A stretch of 64,000 nt of DNA from Camarhynchus parvulus. Lineage: Eukaryota > Chordata > Aves > Passeriformes > Thraupidae. The position numbers were made by a program, and so were the translations under genes. Location: assembly GCF_901933205.1 (NCBI RefSeq), contig NC_044591.1, positions 1,399,501 to 1,463,500 on the forward strand. Reading direction: 5' to 3'. How positions within the stretch are numbered: the first letter of the stretch is position 1; the number at the start of each line of letters is the position of its first letter. A model generated the notes under the pieces. It was not told the DNA's origin, did no database searches, and saw nothing but the letters and a program-made list of their open reading frames with translations. Positions 51,870 to 61,299 of the stretch are shown here, in pieces.

Positions 51870-52340
51870 AGGCACCAGCCCAGCCCCAGCCCCTGTGGGC
51901 ACCAAGCAGAGCCCCCGGGGCAGCTCCTGCCTGTCACCCCGGTTTTTTAAGATTTTCTAGGCCTTCTGATATGGACATTCTTGTGGTGAACTTTCTCAGA
52001 CACTTTCTATAAATAACTGATTCTTTTGTCTTCTTTTCTGGAGGAGGAGAAAGTTGATGGACTGTTGGTTTGACCAGTGTCATTGGAGAGGTGGCACTGT
52101 CACCCTCCAATCCGCTGTCACTTTTAAATGTTGGAGTCAGGAAAATAAACGCTCTCTTTCTTCCTTCACCTTGAGAAGGTAGTGTGCTTGTGTTCTTTCG
52201 TGTCCTATAGTGACACTTGCCCAGCCCCAGCCCCTGTGGGCACCAAGCAGAGCCCCTGGGGCAGTTCCTGCCCAGCCCCAGCCCCTGTGGGCACCAAGCA
52301 GAGCCCCTGGGGCAGTTCCTGCCCAGCCCCCGCCCCAGCA
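51870..52340 (+). repeat. 50-bp repeat CCCAGCCCCAGCCCCTGTGG, three units, split by an LTR
   Basis: Units start at about 51877, 52219 and 52270 and share GGCACCAAGCAGAGCCCC and GGGGCAGTTCCTGC. The family F LTR separates unit 1 from units 2-3. Confidence 0.9.
51932..52215 (+). mobile_element. Short solo LTR, family F, inserted between tandem repeat units
   Basis: A 284-bp element from TGTCACCCCGG to ATAGTGACA with AATAAA at 52143. It is flanked by CCTGCC and CTTGCC, an imperfect 6-bp target duplication. Both flanks are units of the same approximately 50-bp CCCAGCCCCAGCCCCTGTGG repeat. Confidence 0.85.
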
Positions 52341-52865
52341 GCAGCTGCCAGGGGTGACAGCAGCCCAGAGGTGAGAACACAAACACTGCACCTTCACCCC
52401 TCTGCTAATTGCCAATCCAGCACTAACACCAGGCACCAAAGGGCTGGGGAGTTATTCAGCCTCTAAATTATTCTTCTTATTCTTGTTATTTCTGGGCTGG
52501 GGCTGTGCTGGGGAATTCAAGTTCAAACAGAGACGAGGAAGCCAAGGAAGCTTTATTAGATTCCAGCCTCACCAGGTGTCAGCAGAACTGAGCCAGGTGA
52601 GGCTGCAGCGTGCACAGGTGGGGACAGGGCTGGGACAGAGCTGGGCTGGGATGGGAGCAGGGCTGGGCATGCAGGGGGCTGTGCAGGGCTCTGGGGCTGC
52701 CCTGGCTGGAGCTGAAGGGTCCCAGAGAGGGGACAGGGATGGGAGCAGCCTCCAGAGAGGGGAAATCCATCAGAGGCACAGAGAGCTCTGGATCCAGCCT
52801 GGGAGGGAGCCAGGACAGGCCCTGGACACTCCATGGAGGGGACACAGAGCTGGGGAGGGGAGGGG

Positions 52866-53165
52866 AAGGAAGGTTTGGGAAGGTTTGGGAAGGTTTGGGA
52901 AGGGAAGGTTTGGGAAGGGAAGGTTTGGGAAGGGAAGGGAAGGGAAGGGAAGGTTTGGGAAGGGAAGGTTTGGGAAGGGAAGGTTTGGGAAGGTTTGGGA
53001 AGGTTTGGGAAGGTTTGGGAAGGTTTGGGAAGGTTTGGGAAGGTTTGGGAAGGGAAGGGAAGGGAAGGGAAGGGAAGGGAAGGGAAGGGAAGGGAAGGGA
53101 AGGGAAGGGAAGGGAAGGGAAGGGAAGGGAAGGGAAGGGAAGGGAAGGGAAGGGAAGGGAAGGGA
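52866..53165 (+). repeat. GGGAAGGTTT / GGGAA purine array downstream of UBR4
   Basis: First half mixes GGGAAGGTTT decamers with GGGAA, second half is pure (GGGAA)n for about 115 bp. On the transcribed (minus) strand this is pyrimidine-rich. Confidence 0.95.
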
Positions 53166-53344
53166 TGTTGTCCTTGCAGACCCCCGAGGCTCCAGCCCCA
53201 CACAGACCCTGCCAGGGCAGCAGGGAGGGCCCAGCTGCTCCCTGAGCAGCCCCAGGGCTGGACAGAGCAGCAGCTCTGCAGGGAATGTGAGGAACACCTT
53301 GGCACTCAGGCTCCTGCCTGGTTCAAGCACTAGTCAGGCCCAGC

Positions 53345-53710
53345 TTACCCATTTGTTCTGTTTATTTAACTTCAAAGAGGTGCACACTAAAGCATTAGGA
53401 TTTACTGGTTTGGATTCCTCTCTGTACAAGTTCTTTCAAACAGCTTGAATGCACAAGGCTTTACAGATAGAAGCGCTGAAACACAAGATAAAACAAATCT
53501 AAATTTCAAATCACTCCATGAAGAAAAATTGTAGAAAATAAAAAACAAAACAAAACAAAAAAAAAAAAAAAAAAAGGAAAACAAAACAAAAAATATTCCA
53601 ACAAAAAACTGCAGCACTCCTTGGGAAAGGGACAGACTGCACGAGGAGGGACACAGAGGGTGGAAGGCAAGCAGTGGAGGCTCTGCCCAAAGCTTCTCCG
53701 TGCTGGCAGC
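53345..53710 (-). other. UBR4: UBR4 3' untranslated region
   Basis: Downstream of the stop codon about 365 bases of minus-strand sequence run to a canonical AATAAA on the minus strand (TTTATT at 53361-53366). The cleavage site should lie at about 53340-53350. The UTR contains a T-rich run in the sense strand (A-rich on plus, 53541-53590). It is followed after about 180 bp by the GGGAAGGTTT/GGGAA purine array. The extent is inferred from the signal only. Confidence 0.7.
53361..53366 (-). terminator. UBR4: Polyadenylation signal of UBR4
   Basis: AATAAA on the minus strand, 345 bases after the UBR4 stop and the only canonical hexamer between the stop and this point on that strand. Confidence 0.65.
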
Positions 53711-53775
53711 TCAGGGGATGGAGTTCAGGAGGTCCTTGAGGAAGCTGTCGGGATCACTGATTTCTGACAAGAGTC
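53711..53775 (-). CDS. UBR4: UBR4 terminal coding exon with stop codon
   Basis: The exon follows acceptor TTCAAAG. It finishes the split Gly codon and reads LLSEISDPDSFLKDLLNSIP, then stop TGA at 53713-53711. The same short C-terminal tail is found in vertebrate UBR4, so the end of the protein is certain. Confidence 0.96.
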
Positions 53776-54386
53776 CTTTGAACAGAAGAAGGCAAGAGAG
53801 AAGAATCAGCCCCTGTTTGTCCTGCCCAGGGGGATTTGTGCTGGGCCATGTGTGAGCCACTGACAGCTGCAGGGTTATTTAGGGCTGGACACGAGCAGGG
53901 CAGACCCTGCTGGGTGCAGGAGCAGGAGGGACTGAAATGTGAATTTAATCAAACACTAAATCCACATGGAGCTGCTCCTGGGCTCCCCAGCTCTGCTCCC
54001 TGTGTTGGGCACTCAGACACTGGCCTGGGGCAGATTCTGAGAGAGGACAGAGCAGTGCCAGCCTCCCTGCAGGTTTTCAGCATCTCCTGACTCCTCGGGG
54101 AGCAGCTCTGGCTGCACCCACCTGCTGCAGGTCACATCTGCTCAACCCCAGAGCCCCCAAACCACCCTCCAGCTGTGCCACAGATGTTTCACAGGGCAGG
54201 GGGGAGGTTCTCCTGCCTGGGGCTGCTCAGGTGTGTGTCCCAGCAGTTTGGGGACAGCCCAGGCTGGGCAGGGCTGATCCTGCTCTCCCTGTCCCCTCCC
54301 CAGGAGCTGCAGCAGTGTCAGGAATGCTGCTGGCTCCAGCCACCAGCTGCACAGGGCAGCCTATAAAAGGTCAAGCAAACACTCAC

Positions 54387-54549
54387 CAGCCACATCCAAA
54401 AACTCAGAAAACGTTTCCACTGGCATGAATTCCTCCTGGAAGGTTTTCAGGGCCTTGTCTGCAGCCTCGTGGATTGGCATGTCGTTGTGTCGGATGAACT
54501 CGGCCAGAGAGAAGGACCAGCCTCCCTCTGTGTTACTGGTAGGCACCTT
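54387..54549 (-). CDS. UBR4: UBR4 coding exon, second from last
   Basis: This 163-bp exon (acceptor CTGTCAG; donor GCTG|GTGAGT) encodes KVPTSNTEGGWSFSLAEFIR, then HNDMPIHEAADKALKTFQEE and FMPVETFSEFLDVAG, ending in phase 1. The EGGWS and HNDMPI motifs are diagnostic of the UBR4 family C-terminus. No disruption is seen. Confidence 0.96.
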
Positions 54550-55004
54550 CTGACAGGGGGCAAACACACCAAATCAGGCCAAAAAGAATGATTTAATGAA
54601 AAAAAAAGTTACTGCAAACCCTGGTGCCTTCTCCCATTGCTCCTGGATTTCCATCCCTGCCTCCTGCAAACAACCAACAGAGGAGGAAATTCCCCGACTG
54701 CAACTTCATGATCCCTTCTTGCAGGATGCAACAAGGTCCCAGGCATTCTCTCACCCTGAGCACTGAACCCTCTCTGGAAGCTGCAGGTTTCTTTCTGCCC
54801 CTGGCTCCTTCCTCACCCAACCATTTCCCTGGCACGGCCTGGAATGTCCTTCCTTCCATGAACAGTGAACAGGAAAAGTAAGCAAATACACAATACAGGA
54901 GTGCTGCCAGCTGCAGAAGTCTCTCAGCTCTTCAGCTACTGAACTGCAAGGGCTGCAATGAGCACAGGCAGCTTCTTGTGGCCTTTCTGCTTTTACAGGG
55001 TGCA

Positions 55005-55216
55005 GAAGGAAAAAGAAGGAAAAATTCTTCCCTGTGAGGGTGGGGAGGGTGCCCAGAGCAGCTGGGGCTGCCCTGGATCCCTGGCAGTGCCCAAGGCCAG
55101 GCTGGGTGGGGATTGGAGCAACCTGGGACAGGGGAAGGTGTCCCTGCCATGGCAGGAGGGGAATGGGATGAGCTTTGAGGTCCCTTCCTACCCAAACCAT
55201 CCTGGGATTCTGTGAA
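55005..55216 (+). mobile_element. CR1 LINE, 3' end fragment in a UBR4 intron
   Basis: ATTCTTCCCTGTGAGGGTGG, CCCTGGCAGTGCCCAAGGCC, GGAAGGTGTCCCTGCCATGG and CTACCCAAACCATCCTGGGA. Confidence 0.88.
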
Positions 55217-55353
55217 GTTTCATTTCCAAGGACCTTGGAGAAAGGGGTTTCAAATTTTGATTTCTATTTCAACCTCATGGAATGGCTCAGGTAAGAGAGC
55301 TGAAGTGGGGCTGAGCTGGAGGTGCTGCAGAGGAGCTGCAGTGCTCTCCTTAC

Positions 55354-55444
55354 CTTGAACATGTTGTAGATGAGATCCACGAGGGCCCAGAAGAGCAGCC
55401 CCGAGCGGTACGTGGCGTATTCCTTCACTGCCTTGTCTGCCAGT
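55354..55444 (-). CDS. UBR4: UBR4 coding exon, third from last
   Basis: This 91-bp exon starts after TCCCCAG and ends AAG|GTAAGG. The first base completes Arg; the rest reads LADKAVKEYATYRSGLLFWA, then LVDLIYNMFK, ending in phase 0. The LLFWALVDLIYNMF helix is a conserved buried segment of the UBR4 C-terminal domain. A solo LTR starts only about 45 bp upstream of its acceptor (at 55489), so the branch-point region of this intron lies close to retroviral sequence. Confidence 0.95.
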
Positions 55445-55488
55445 CTGGGGAGGGACAGCAGGTGAGTTAACCCCTCAGTTAACCCCTC

Positions 55489-56092
55489 TGTCATGGTGGG
55501 GAGCCCAGGACATCCCTCTGGCTGCCCTGGAGGACTCCAGACCCTGGCAGGGGGCTCAGAGACACCCGTGCCTTTGATTTTAGCCCATGGAAACAATTCC
55601 CAACTTTGTGTGAAGATGTACAAGCCACAAGAGTTTGAATAGAATGATAGTGAATTTACCACAGGATGAAAATGTAGAATTTTGGGGTTTTAGAATGGGA
55701 GTTCAGGAGGCAAGATGGAGGGATCTGGGCATGTCCTGTCCTTCCTCCTGCTCCTTCTTGTCCTCCATCCTCTGCTGTGATGGTGACACTGTTTGATTGG
55801 TTTAGAGTAGAGACAGACTGTCTAACATAGGTGATAGGTATTGGAAAATTATTGTAAATAAAGTACACCTAGTTCTTAGTATAAAAAGCCAACACCAGCC
55901 CAAGGTGGTCAGTGTGCCACAAACTGACCTGCTGCACAGATCTCAGCAGGCCAGAGAAAGAATGGAACAGATAAGAGAAAATAAACAACCTTGAAAAGCA
56001 GAGCCGAGGAACCTCGACTTCTTCTTCAAGCGTGGGGCTGGGAAAAAAGAGACTTTCTAATACCTTGGGAGCCACTCCAGCAACACCAAACC
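55489..56092 (+). mobile_element. Solo LTR, family B, in a UBR4 intron
   Basis: Begins TGTCATGGTGGGGAGC and runs to CACTCCAGCA. It carries a TATAAAAAG box at about 55881 and AATAAACAACCTTGAAA near 55979, so LTR-like U3 and R signals are still visible. It is antisense to UBR4 and starts 45 bp from an exon acceptor. Confidence 0.78.
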
Positions 56093-56099
56093 CGACATC

Positions 56100-57780
56100 A
56101 CGGGGCTTTGGTGCCCCCCTGATGGCCAGCAGGGCAGCCAGAGCCCAGCAGGGACAGCAGGGAGGGCTCTCAGTGAGCCTGGCTGGGAGCTCCTGCCCAG
56201 GGAGCTTTGGGCACCTGGGGCTCTCTGGGCAGCCCCTGTGCTCCAGCTGTGCTGTGACCAGGGCAGCCCTGCCAGCCAAACCTCCTTCCATGGAGGGAAA
56301 CGAGCACAGAGGGACTGGAGGGCTGAGACTACACAGGAAATCAACAGCAGAGTGGGGAAAAACAACGTACAGCCCTTGTTTGTGTGTCACTGCTGGAGAA
56401 CAGCAGATTCCTGAAGGAATGACCAAATCCAGGGGGTATCAATGACACAACAGCTTTGTGCTTCCAACTCATAAAAACATTTCTGCAAGACTCTGAGGGA
56501 AATCTCTTGTCCTTGAAAAAATGGAGGAATTTCCATTTAATATAGCCTTGGTTATTCTCCTGCCAGGAAAGGACTTCTGGAAATCCAGCACCTGGGTTTG
56601 GAGCGGCAGGAATGCCCTAAAAGGTGCAGAGCTGTGCTGGGACAGCAGCTCCCAAAGTCTGCAGGATTAATCACAAACAGGTTCTGGCAAGGAGGAACCT
56701 CCTGCCAGCAGCTCTCATGGCTTTGGAATTTTTGTGCCTGTGCTCCTCAGGTACATCTGCCCCATCACGTGCTGCTTCCTGCTCAACACTCCAGAGCTTT
56801 GGAAAAACAAAAAACCATTTTCTGTGCACCCAGGACCAGCTCAGCTGCTGCTGTGAGTCAGCAACACAAACAGGGCTCCCACTGCAACCGCCCCAGACTG
56901 GGCTCTTCTGGGGGCAAAATGAACATTGTGCTGCTCTTATTAAAAGGCTCAGTTTGTGTGTGTCTGTGCCCTTAAAACAGACATCTTAGTAGGCGGCAGC
57001 CTGCTCGGGCAGCTCAGCTTAATTATTTAAAGGAAAACCAATTAGTAAAGGTGACTAAATTTCCACGGGATGAAGAGAACTCCGAGCAAGGCGAATTCTG
57101 GCCTCCCAAATACTGCAAGCCAGACTTTTCCTTTCATGTGAATGGGTTTGATCTAATTGCAGTCTGCTCCTTTAATTGAAAACTAAAAGGCCCTTGTGGG
57201 TTAGGGCTGGGAGTTACCTTGTGGAGCAGCTGCTGGGTTTCACTGCTGCAGCTGGACAGGGACTGCCACACTCTGGGCAAGCCTGGCTTCCCTCTGCAGC
57301 GTTTTAGAGAGGCCACAGTGGACAGCAAAGGGAAAACAATCAAAATGGTCTTTTCCTCCCCAATTCCAGGTGAAAGCTACACTGAAAAACATCTACAGGA
57401 TTTTTTTAGCCAGAATTTGTGGTTCAGTAACAATAAATGCTTGATTCAGTTCTTTGGGATCTGTAAATTATATTTACAAAAACCCAGAACTGGGATCCAT
57501 TCTGGGAATTTCATCTTTAGGTTTAAATAGGATGTTTAAATAAATGTTTCCTAAACAAGGGAGGTGCTGAGCATCTTCCCCTGGTACCTGTGGTACTACC
57601 CCTCCTGGCAGAGCCAGAAGCCCTTTTTGGCTCAATTCTCCCCAGATCTGTGACCCTGGAGCTGCATGGGCACCTCCCCATGGCTGGGATTTGCTGCCTT
57701 GGGATGAGGGAATGCAGAGCCCTCCTGCCCTTCCCAGGATTTACAGGAGGTTTCAGATCAGCAGCAGATCCTCAGTTTTT
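56100..57780. other. UBR4 intron, unique stretch
   Basis: No element recognised; 57000-57180 contains several TAATTA/TTTAAT-type motifs. Confidence 0.5.
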
Positions 57781-57787
57781 TGGAGAT

Positions 57788-58115
57788 GCTCTGGGGTTCC
57801 TGCAGTGACTCCTGTCCCTTTTTAAGATGCACTGGGGTCCCTGCAGTGGTTCCTGTCCCTTTCTGAGATGCTCTGGGGTTCCTGCAGCGGTTCCTGTCCC
57901 TTTTTAAGATGCTCTGGGGTTCCTGCAGTGACTCCTGTCCCTTTTTAAGATGCACTGGGGTCCCTGCAGTGGTTCCTGTCCCTTTCTGAGATGCTCTGGG
58001 GTTCCTGCAGCGGTTCCTGTCCCTTTTTAAGAGGCACTGGGGTCCCTGCAGTGACTCCTGTCCCTTTTTAAGATGCTCTGGGGTTCCTGCAGTGACTCCT
58101 GTCCCTTTTTAAGAT
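57788..58115 (+). repeat. 41-bp minisatellite in a UBR4 intron
   Basis: About eight units of GATGCTCTGGGGTTCCTGCA + GTGACTCCTGTCCCTTTTTA, alternating with a GATGCACTGGGGTCCC variant in a two-unit higher-order pattern. Confidence 0.95.
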
Positions 58116-58119
58116 GCAC

Positions 58120-59290
58120 AGGTAGCAGTGAGTCCTTGGGAGTCCCCAGCCTTCACCCCAGTGTTCTGGGGATGGAGCTGCCCCCAGACAACACCCTGAA
58201 CATGGAATGCTAATTTTAATGCTTTGCATGCAGACATTACCCTGGTGTCACAGCCAGTGGCTTCCTCTCTGCCTCAGCCTACAAATTCAAGATATTGGCA
58301 TTTATCTGCAGAGCCTTTCACCATCCATCACCCTCTTCCTGATTTTCCACAAGAATAAATAAGCACAGAGCTTGGAAATCAGAATTGCCATATTGCTATT
58401 TCTGAGAGGCTTTATCAGAGGGAGGCTTTGTGCTCCCTTAGTCTGCAGAGATTAAAGAAAGCCCTTGAATAAACCTTGACATAATTCCTGAGCACTGTTT
58501 CTGAGCGTGCTCCCCTGGAATTCCAGAGATTGGATGCTTTAGCTGGAACTCCCCGCTCTGCCTGTTCCAATGTGCTTTTATTGCAGCACCTGTGCTTGGG
58601 GAAGGAACAGAACATGCAGGGAGGTTTAAAAAGCAGCAAACCCACCCTGGGCTTAGCCCTGCTGCAGCCCCTGAGCCTCCAGGACATGCCCTGGGTCTGT
58701 GAGAGCCCCAGGAAATAGGAAACAGGAGCCAGGGGAGGCTGAAAGCAGCACAGGGATCAATGCAGGAGCCCTTTCAGGGCTCTCTGCCTTTTCCAAGAGC
58801 ACTGGTTCATGCTGGGTTTGTGCAACTACAATGTAATGACTTTATCAAACACCTAATTAATGTCATCAGCATAAAAATGCCCTTTAAGGCGACTTAGAAT
58901 AATAATGAATTGATTCCTAATTATGACAGCTATTTCAAATCATCCTTTCAGAATTCCCTTTCCCTCTCTGGAAATATTGTGCCTTTGTCAGGCAGGCACA
59001 GCCACTTATTCTTGTGCTTCAAGTGCCTGACAGCTGCTATTGATTTTTTTCTTTTTAAAAAGCAATGGCATTTGACTTCTATTTCTATTTTTCTATTCGA
59101 GGGAGGCTGGAGCACTGATCAAAAGGGCCCAGAAGAAGCTTCTTTAGGGAGGCAAACAGGGATGAGGCACAGCTCAGACAGCTCACGGCTGAGTGCTGAG
59201 GTGGGGGAGGAAGAAGGAAAAGCTTCATTTCCATGGATCAGCTCATTGATCCACTCCAGGGAACAGCCAGAATGAAATCTCCTGCTCAGA
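58120..59290. other. UBR4 intron, unique stretch with possible conserved element
   Basis: Repeat-free. 58800-59100 is AT-rich and rich in homeodomain/TALE-like cores (CCTAATTAATGTCATCAG, CCTAATTATGACAGC). Candidate enhancer only; no transcript or exon recognised. Confidence 0.45.
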
Positions 59291-59299
59291 CCAGCCCTG

Positions 59300-59500
59300 G
59301 GGGGCAGCTGCAGCCACTCAGGGCCAGGCTGGACAAGGGTGGGAGCAACCTGGGCTATGCAGGGTGTCCCTGGGCTGTGCTGGCTGTCTCTGGGCTCTGG
59401 GAGTGTCCCTGGGCTGTGGGGGTGTCCCTGCCATGGCAGGGGGTGGCACTGGGGGGTTTCAGAGTCCCTCCCAAGCCAGGCTGGGATTGTGCAGCTCCAC
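59300..59500 (+). mobile_element. CR1 LINE, 3' end fragment with internal repeat
   Basis: GGGCCAGGCTGGACAAGGGT, GGTGTCCCTGCCATGGCAGG and CAGAGTCCCTCCCAAGCCAG. The TGTCCCTGGGCTGTG phrase has duplicated several times inside. Confidence 0.65.
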
Positions 59501-59564
59501 AACCCTGAGTGCAAAGGTTACTCAGAGGGGCCAACACCTGGTGTAAACTACACACACTCCATCA

Positions 59565-60150
59565 GCTGTGAGTGGGGCTGTGACATGAGCAGGTGTGACA
59601 GTGACACCAGTGGCTCTGTGACAGTGACCCCAGCTGGCTCTGTGAAAGTTACACAAGTAGCTCTGTGACAATGACAGGAGCGGGTGTGACAGTGACAGGA
59701 GTGGGTGTGACAGTGACCCCAGTGGCTCTGTGAAAGTTACACAAGTAGCTCTGTGACAATGACAGGAGTGGGTGTGACAGTGACAGGAGTGGGTGTGACA
59801 GTGACCCCAGTGGCTCTGTAACAGTGACATGAGTGGATGCAACAGTGACACAAGTGGCTCTGTGACAATGACAGGAGTGGGTGTGACAGTGACCCCAGTG
59901 GCTCTGTGACAGTGCCATGAGCAGCTCTGTGACAGTGACATGGGTGGCTCTGTGATGGTGATGGGAGTGGGTGTGACAGTGACCTCAGTGGCTCTGTAAC
60001 AGTGACACGAGTGGCTCTATGGCAATGGCAGGAGTGGGTGTGACAGTGACAGGAGTGGGTGTGACAGTGACCCCAGTGGCTCTGTAACAGTGACACGAGC
60101 GGCTCTGTGGCAGTGCCATGAGCAGCTCTGTGGCAGTGCCAGTGCCCATG
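59565..60150 (+). repeat. GTGACAGTGACCCCAGTGGCTC minisatellite next to a UBR4 exon
   Basis: About 24 short units (GTGACAGTGACAGGAGTGGG / GTGGCTCTGTGACAGTGAC). Ends about 40 bp from the donor of the 60188-60412 exon. Confidence 0.93.
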
Positions 60151-60187
60151 GGGCTCTGTGCCATGCCCAGCCAGGGGTGGGACTGAC

Positions 60188-60412
60188 CTGCTGGCCCCTC
60201 CCGGGGACACCACGCGTGCGTGGGCGGTGACGAGCAGGCGGCGCAGGATGTCCCCGCGGATGGCGCGCCACCGCTCGGGGGGACACACGTGCAGGGCCAG
60301 CACGGTGTAGTAGTGGGGCCCGTCCACCTCGAAGGCGCTCTCCACCCACTTCTCGCGGGGCTGCTCCAGGAAGCTCTGCAGGTTCTTCTCCTCCCGCGAG
60401 GTCGCCCGGGTC
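60188..60412 (-). CDS. UBR4: UBR4 coding exon, fourth from last
   Basis: This 225-bp exon (acceptor TTGCAG; donor CAG|GTCAGT) completes the split Thr codon and continues TRATSREEKNLQSFLEQPRE, then KWVESAFEVDGPHYYTVLAL, HVCPPERWRAIRGDILRRLL, and VTAHARVVSPGGASR. These are hallmark UBR4 C-terminal motifs (ESAFEVDGP; LRRLLVT; SPGGA). It ends in phase 2. The exon is very GC-rich and lies directly between two minisatellites: 59.57-60.15 kb on its downstream side and 60.43-60.97 kb on its upstream side. Confidence 0.95.
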
Positions 60413-60427
60413 CTGCAACACAGGGGG

Positions 60428-60975
60428 AGCCTCAGAGGCTGCTCAGCTCCAGGGGCTCAGCCTCTGCTCAGCTCCAGGGGCTCAGCCTCTGTGCCAGCTC
60501 CAGGGGCTCAGCTCCAGGGGCTCAGCCTCTGTGCCAGCTCCAGGGGCTCAGCCTCTGCTCAGCTCCAGGGGGCTCAGCCTCTGCTCAGCTCCAGGGGGCT
60601 CAGCCTCTGCTCAGCTCCAGGGGATCAGCCTCTGCTCAGCTCCAGGGGATCAGCCTCTGCTCAGCTCCAGGGGCTCAGCCTCTGCTCAGCTCCAGGGGGC
60701 TCAGCCTCTGCTCAGCTCCAGGGGCTCAGCCTCTGCTCAGCTCCAGGGGCTCAGCTCCAGGGGCTCAGCCTCTGCTCAGCTCCAGGGGCTCAGCTCCAGG
60801 GGCTCAGCCTCTGCTCAGCTCCAGGGGCTCAGCCTCGCTGCCAGCTCCAGGGGCTCAGCCTCTGCTCAGCTCCAGGGGGCTCAGCCTCTCTGCCGCTCAG
60901 CTCCAGGGGCTCAGCCTCTGCTCAGCTCCAGGGGCTCAGCCTCTCTGCCAGCTCCAGGGGCTCAGCCTCTGCTCC
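60428..60975 (+). repeat. 25-bp minisatellite CTCAGCTCCAGGGGCTCAGCC
   Basis: About 22 units; begins 16 bp beyond the exon acceptor (60412), so it fills the polypyrimidine/branch-point zone of that intron with CT-rich (plus) or GA-rich (sense) repeat. Confidence 0.95.
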
Positions 60976-61021
60976 CCAGCAGCCCGGACTGCTGCCCCTG
61001 CACAGGCAGCCAGCTGAGCAC

Positions 61022-61290
61022 CACCAGCTTCCCCCAAATCCACCCCTTGGTTAAGGATTTTCTCCCAGTGGGCACCACCAGCTTTTCCCAAAATTCACTC
61101 CCTGGCTGAGGATTTGCTCCCAGTGGGCACCACCAGCTTTTCCCAAACTCATCCCTGGCTGAGGATTTGTTCCCAGTGGGCACCACCAGCTTCTCCCAAA
61201 TTCTTCCCCTGCTTAAGGACTTGCTCCCACTGGGCACCACCAACTTCCCCCAAACTCCTCCCTGGCTGAGGACCTGCTCCCAGTGAAGCA
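61022..61290 (+). repeat. Tandem repeat of about 55-60 bp, five copies
   Basis: TGGCTGAGGATTTGCTCCCA, GTGGGCACCACCAGCTT, TTCCCAAA recur in order. Confidence 0.93.
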
Positions 61291-61299
61291 AACACATTT

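Noticed and set aside
52483..53448. Plus-strand 321-codon frame rich in GKGREGKGR
   Set aside because: (GGGAA)n translation.
60220..61109. Plus-strand frames with QLQGLSLCSAPG repeats
   Set aside because: 25-bp minisatellite artefact beside a UBR4 exon.
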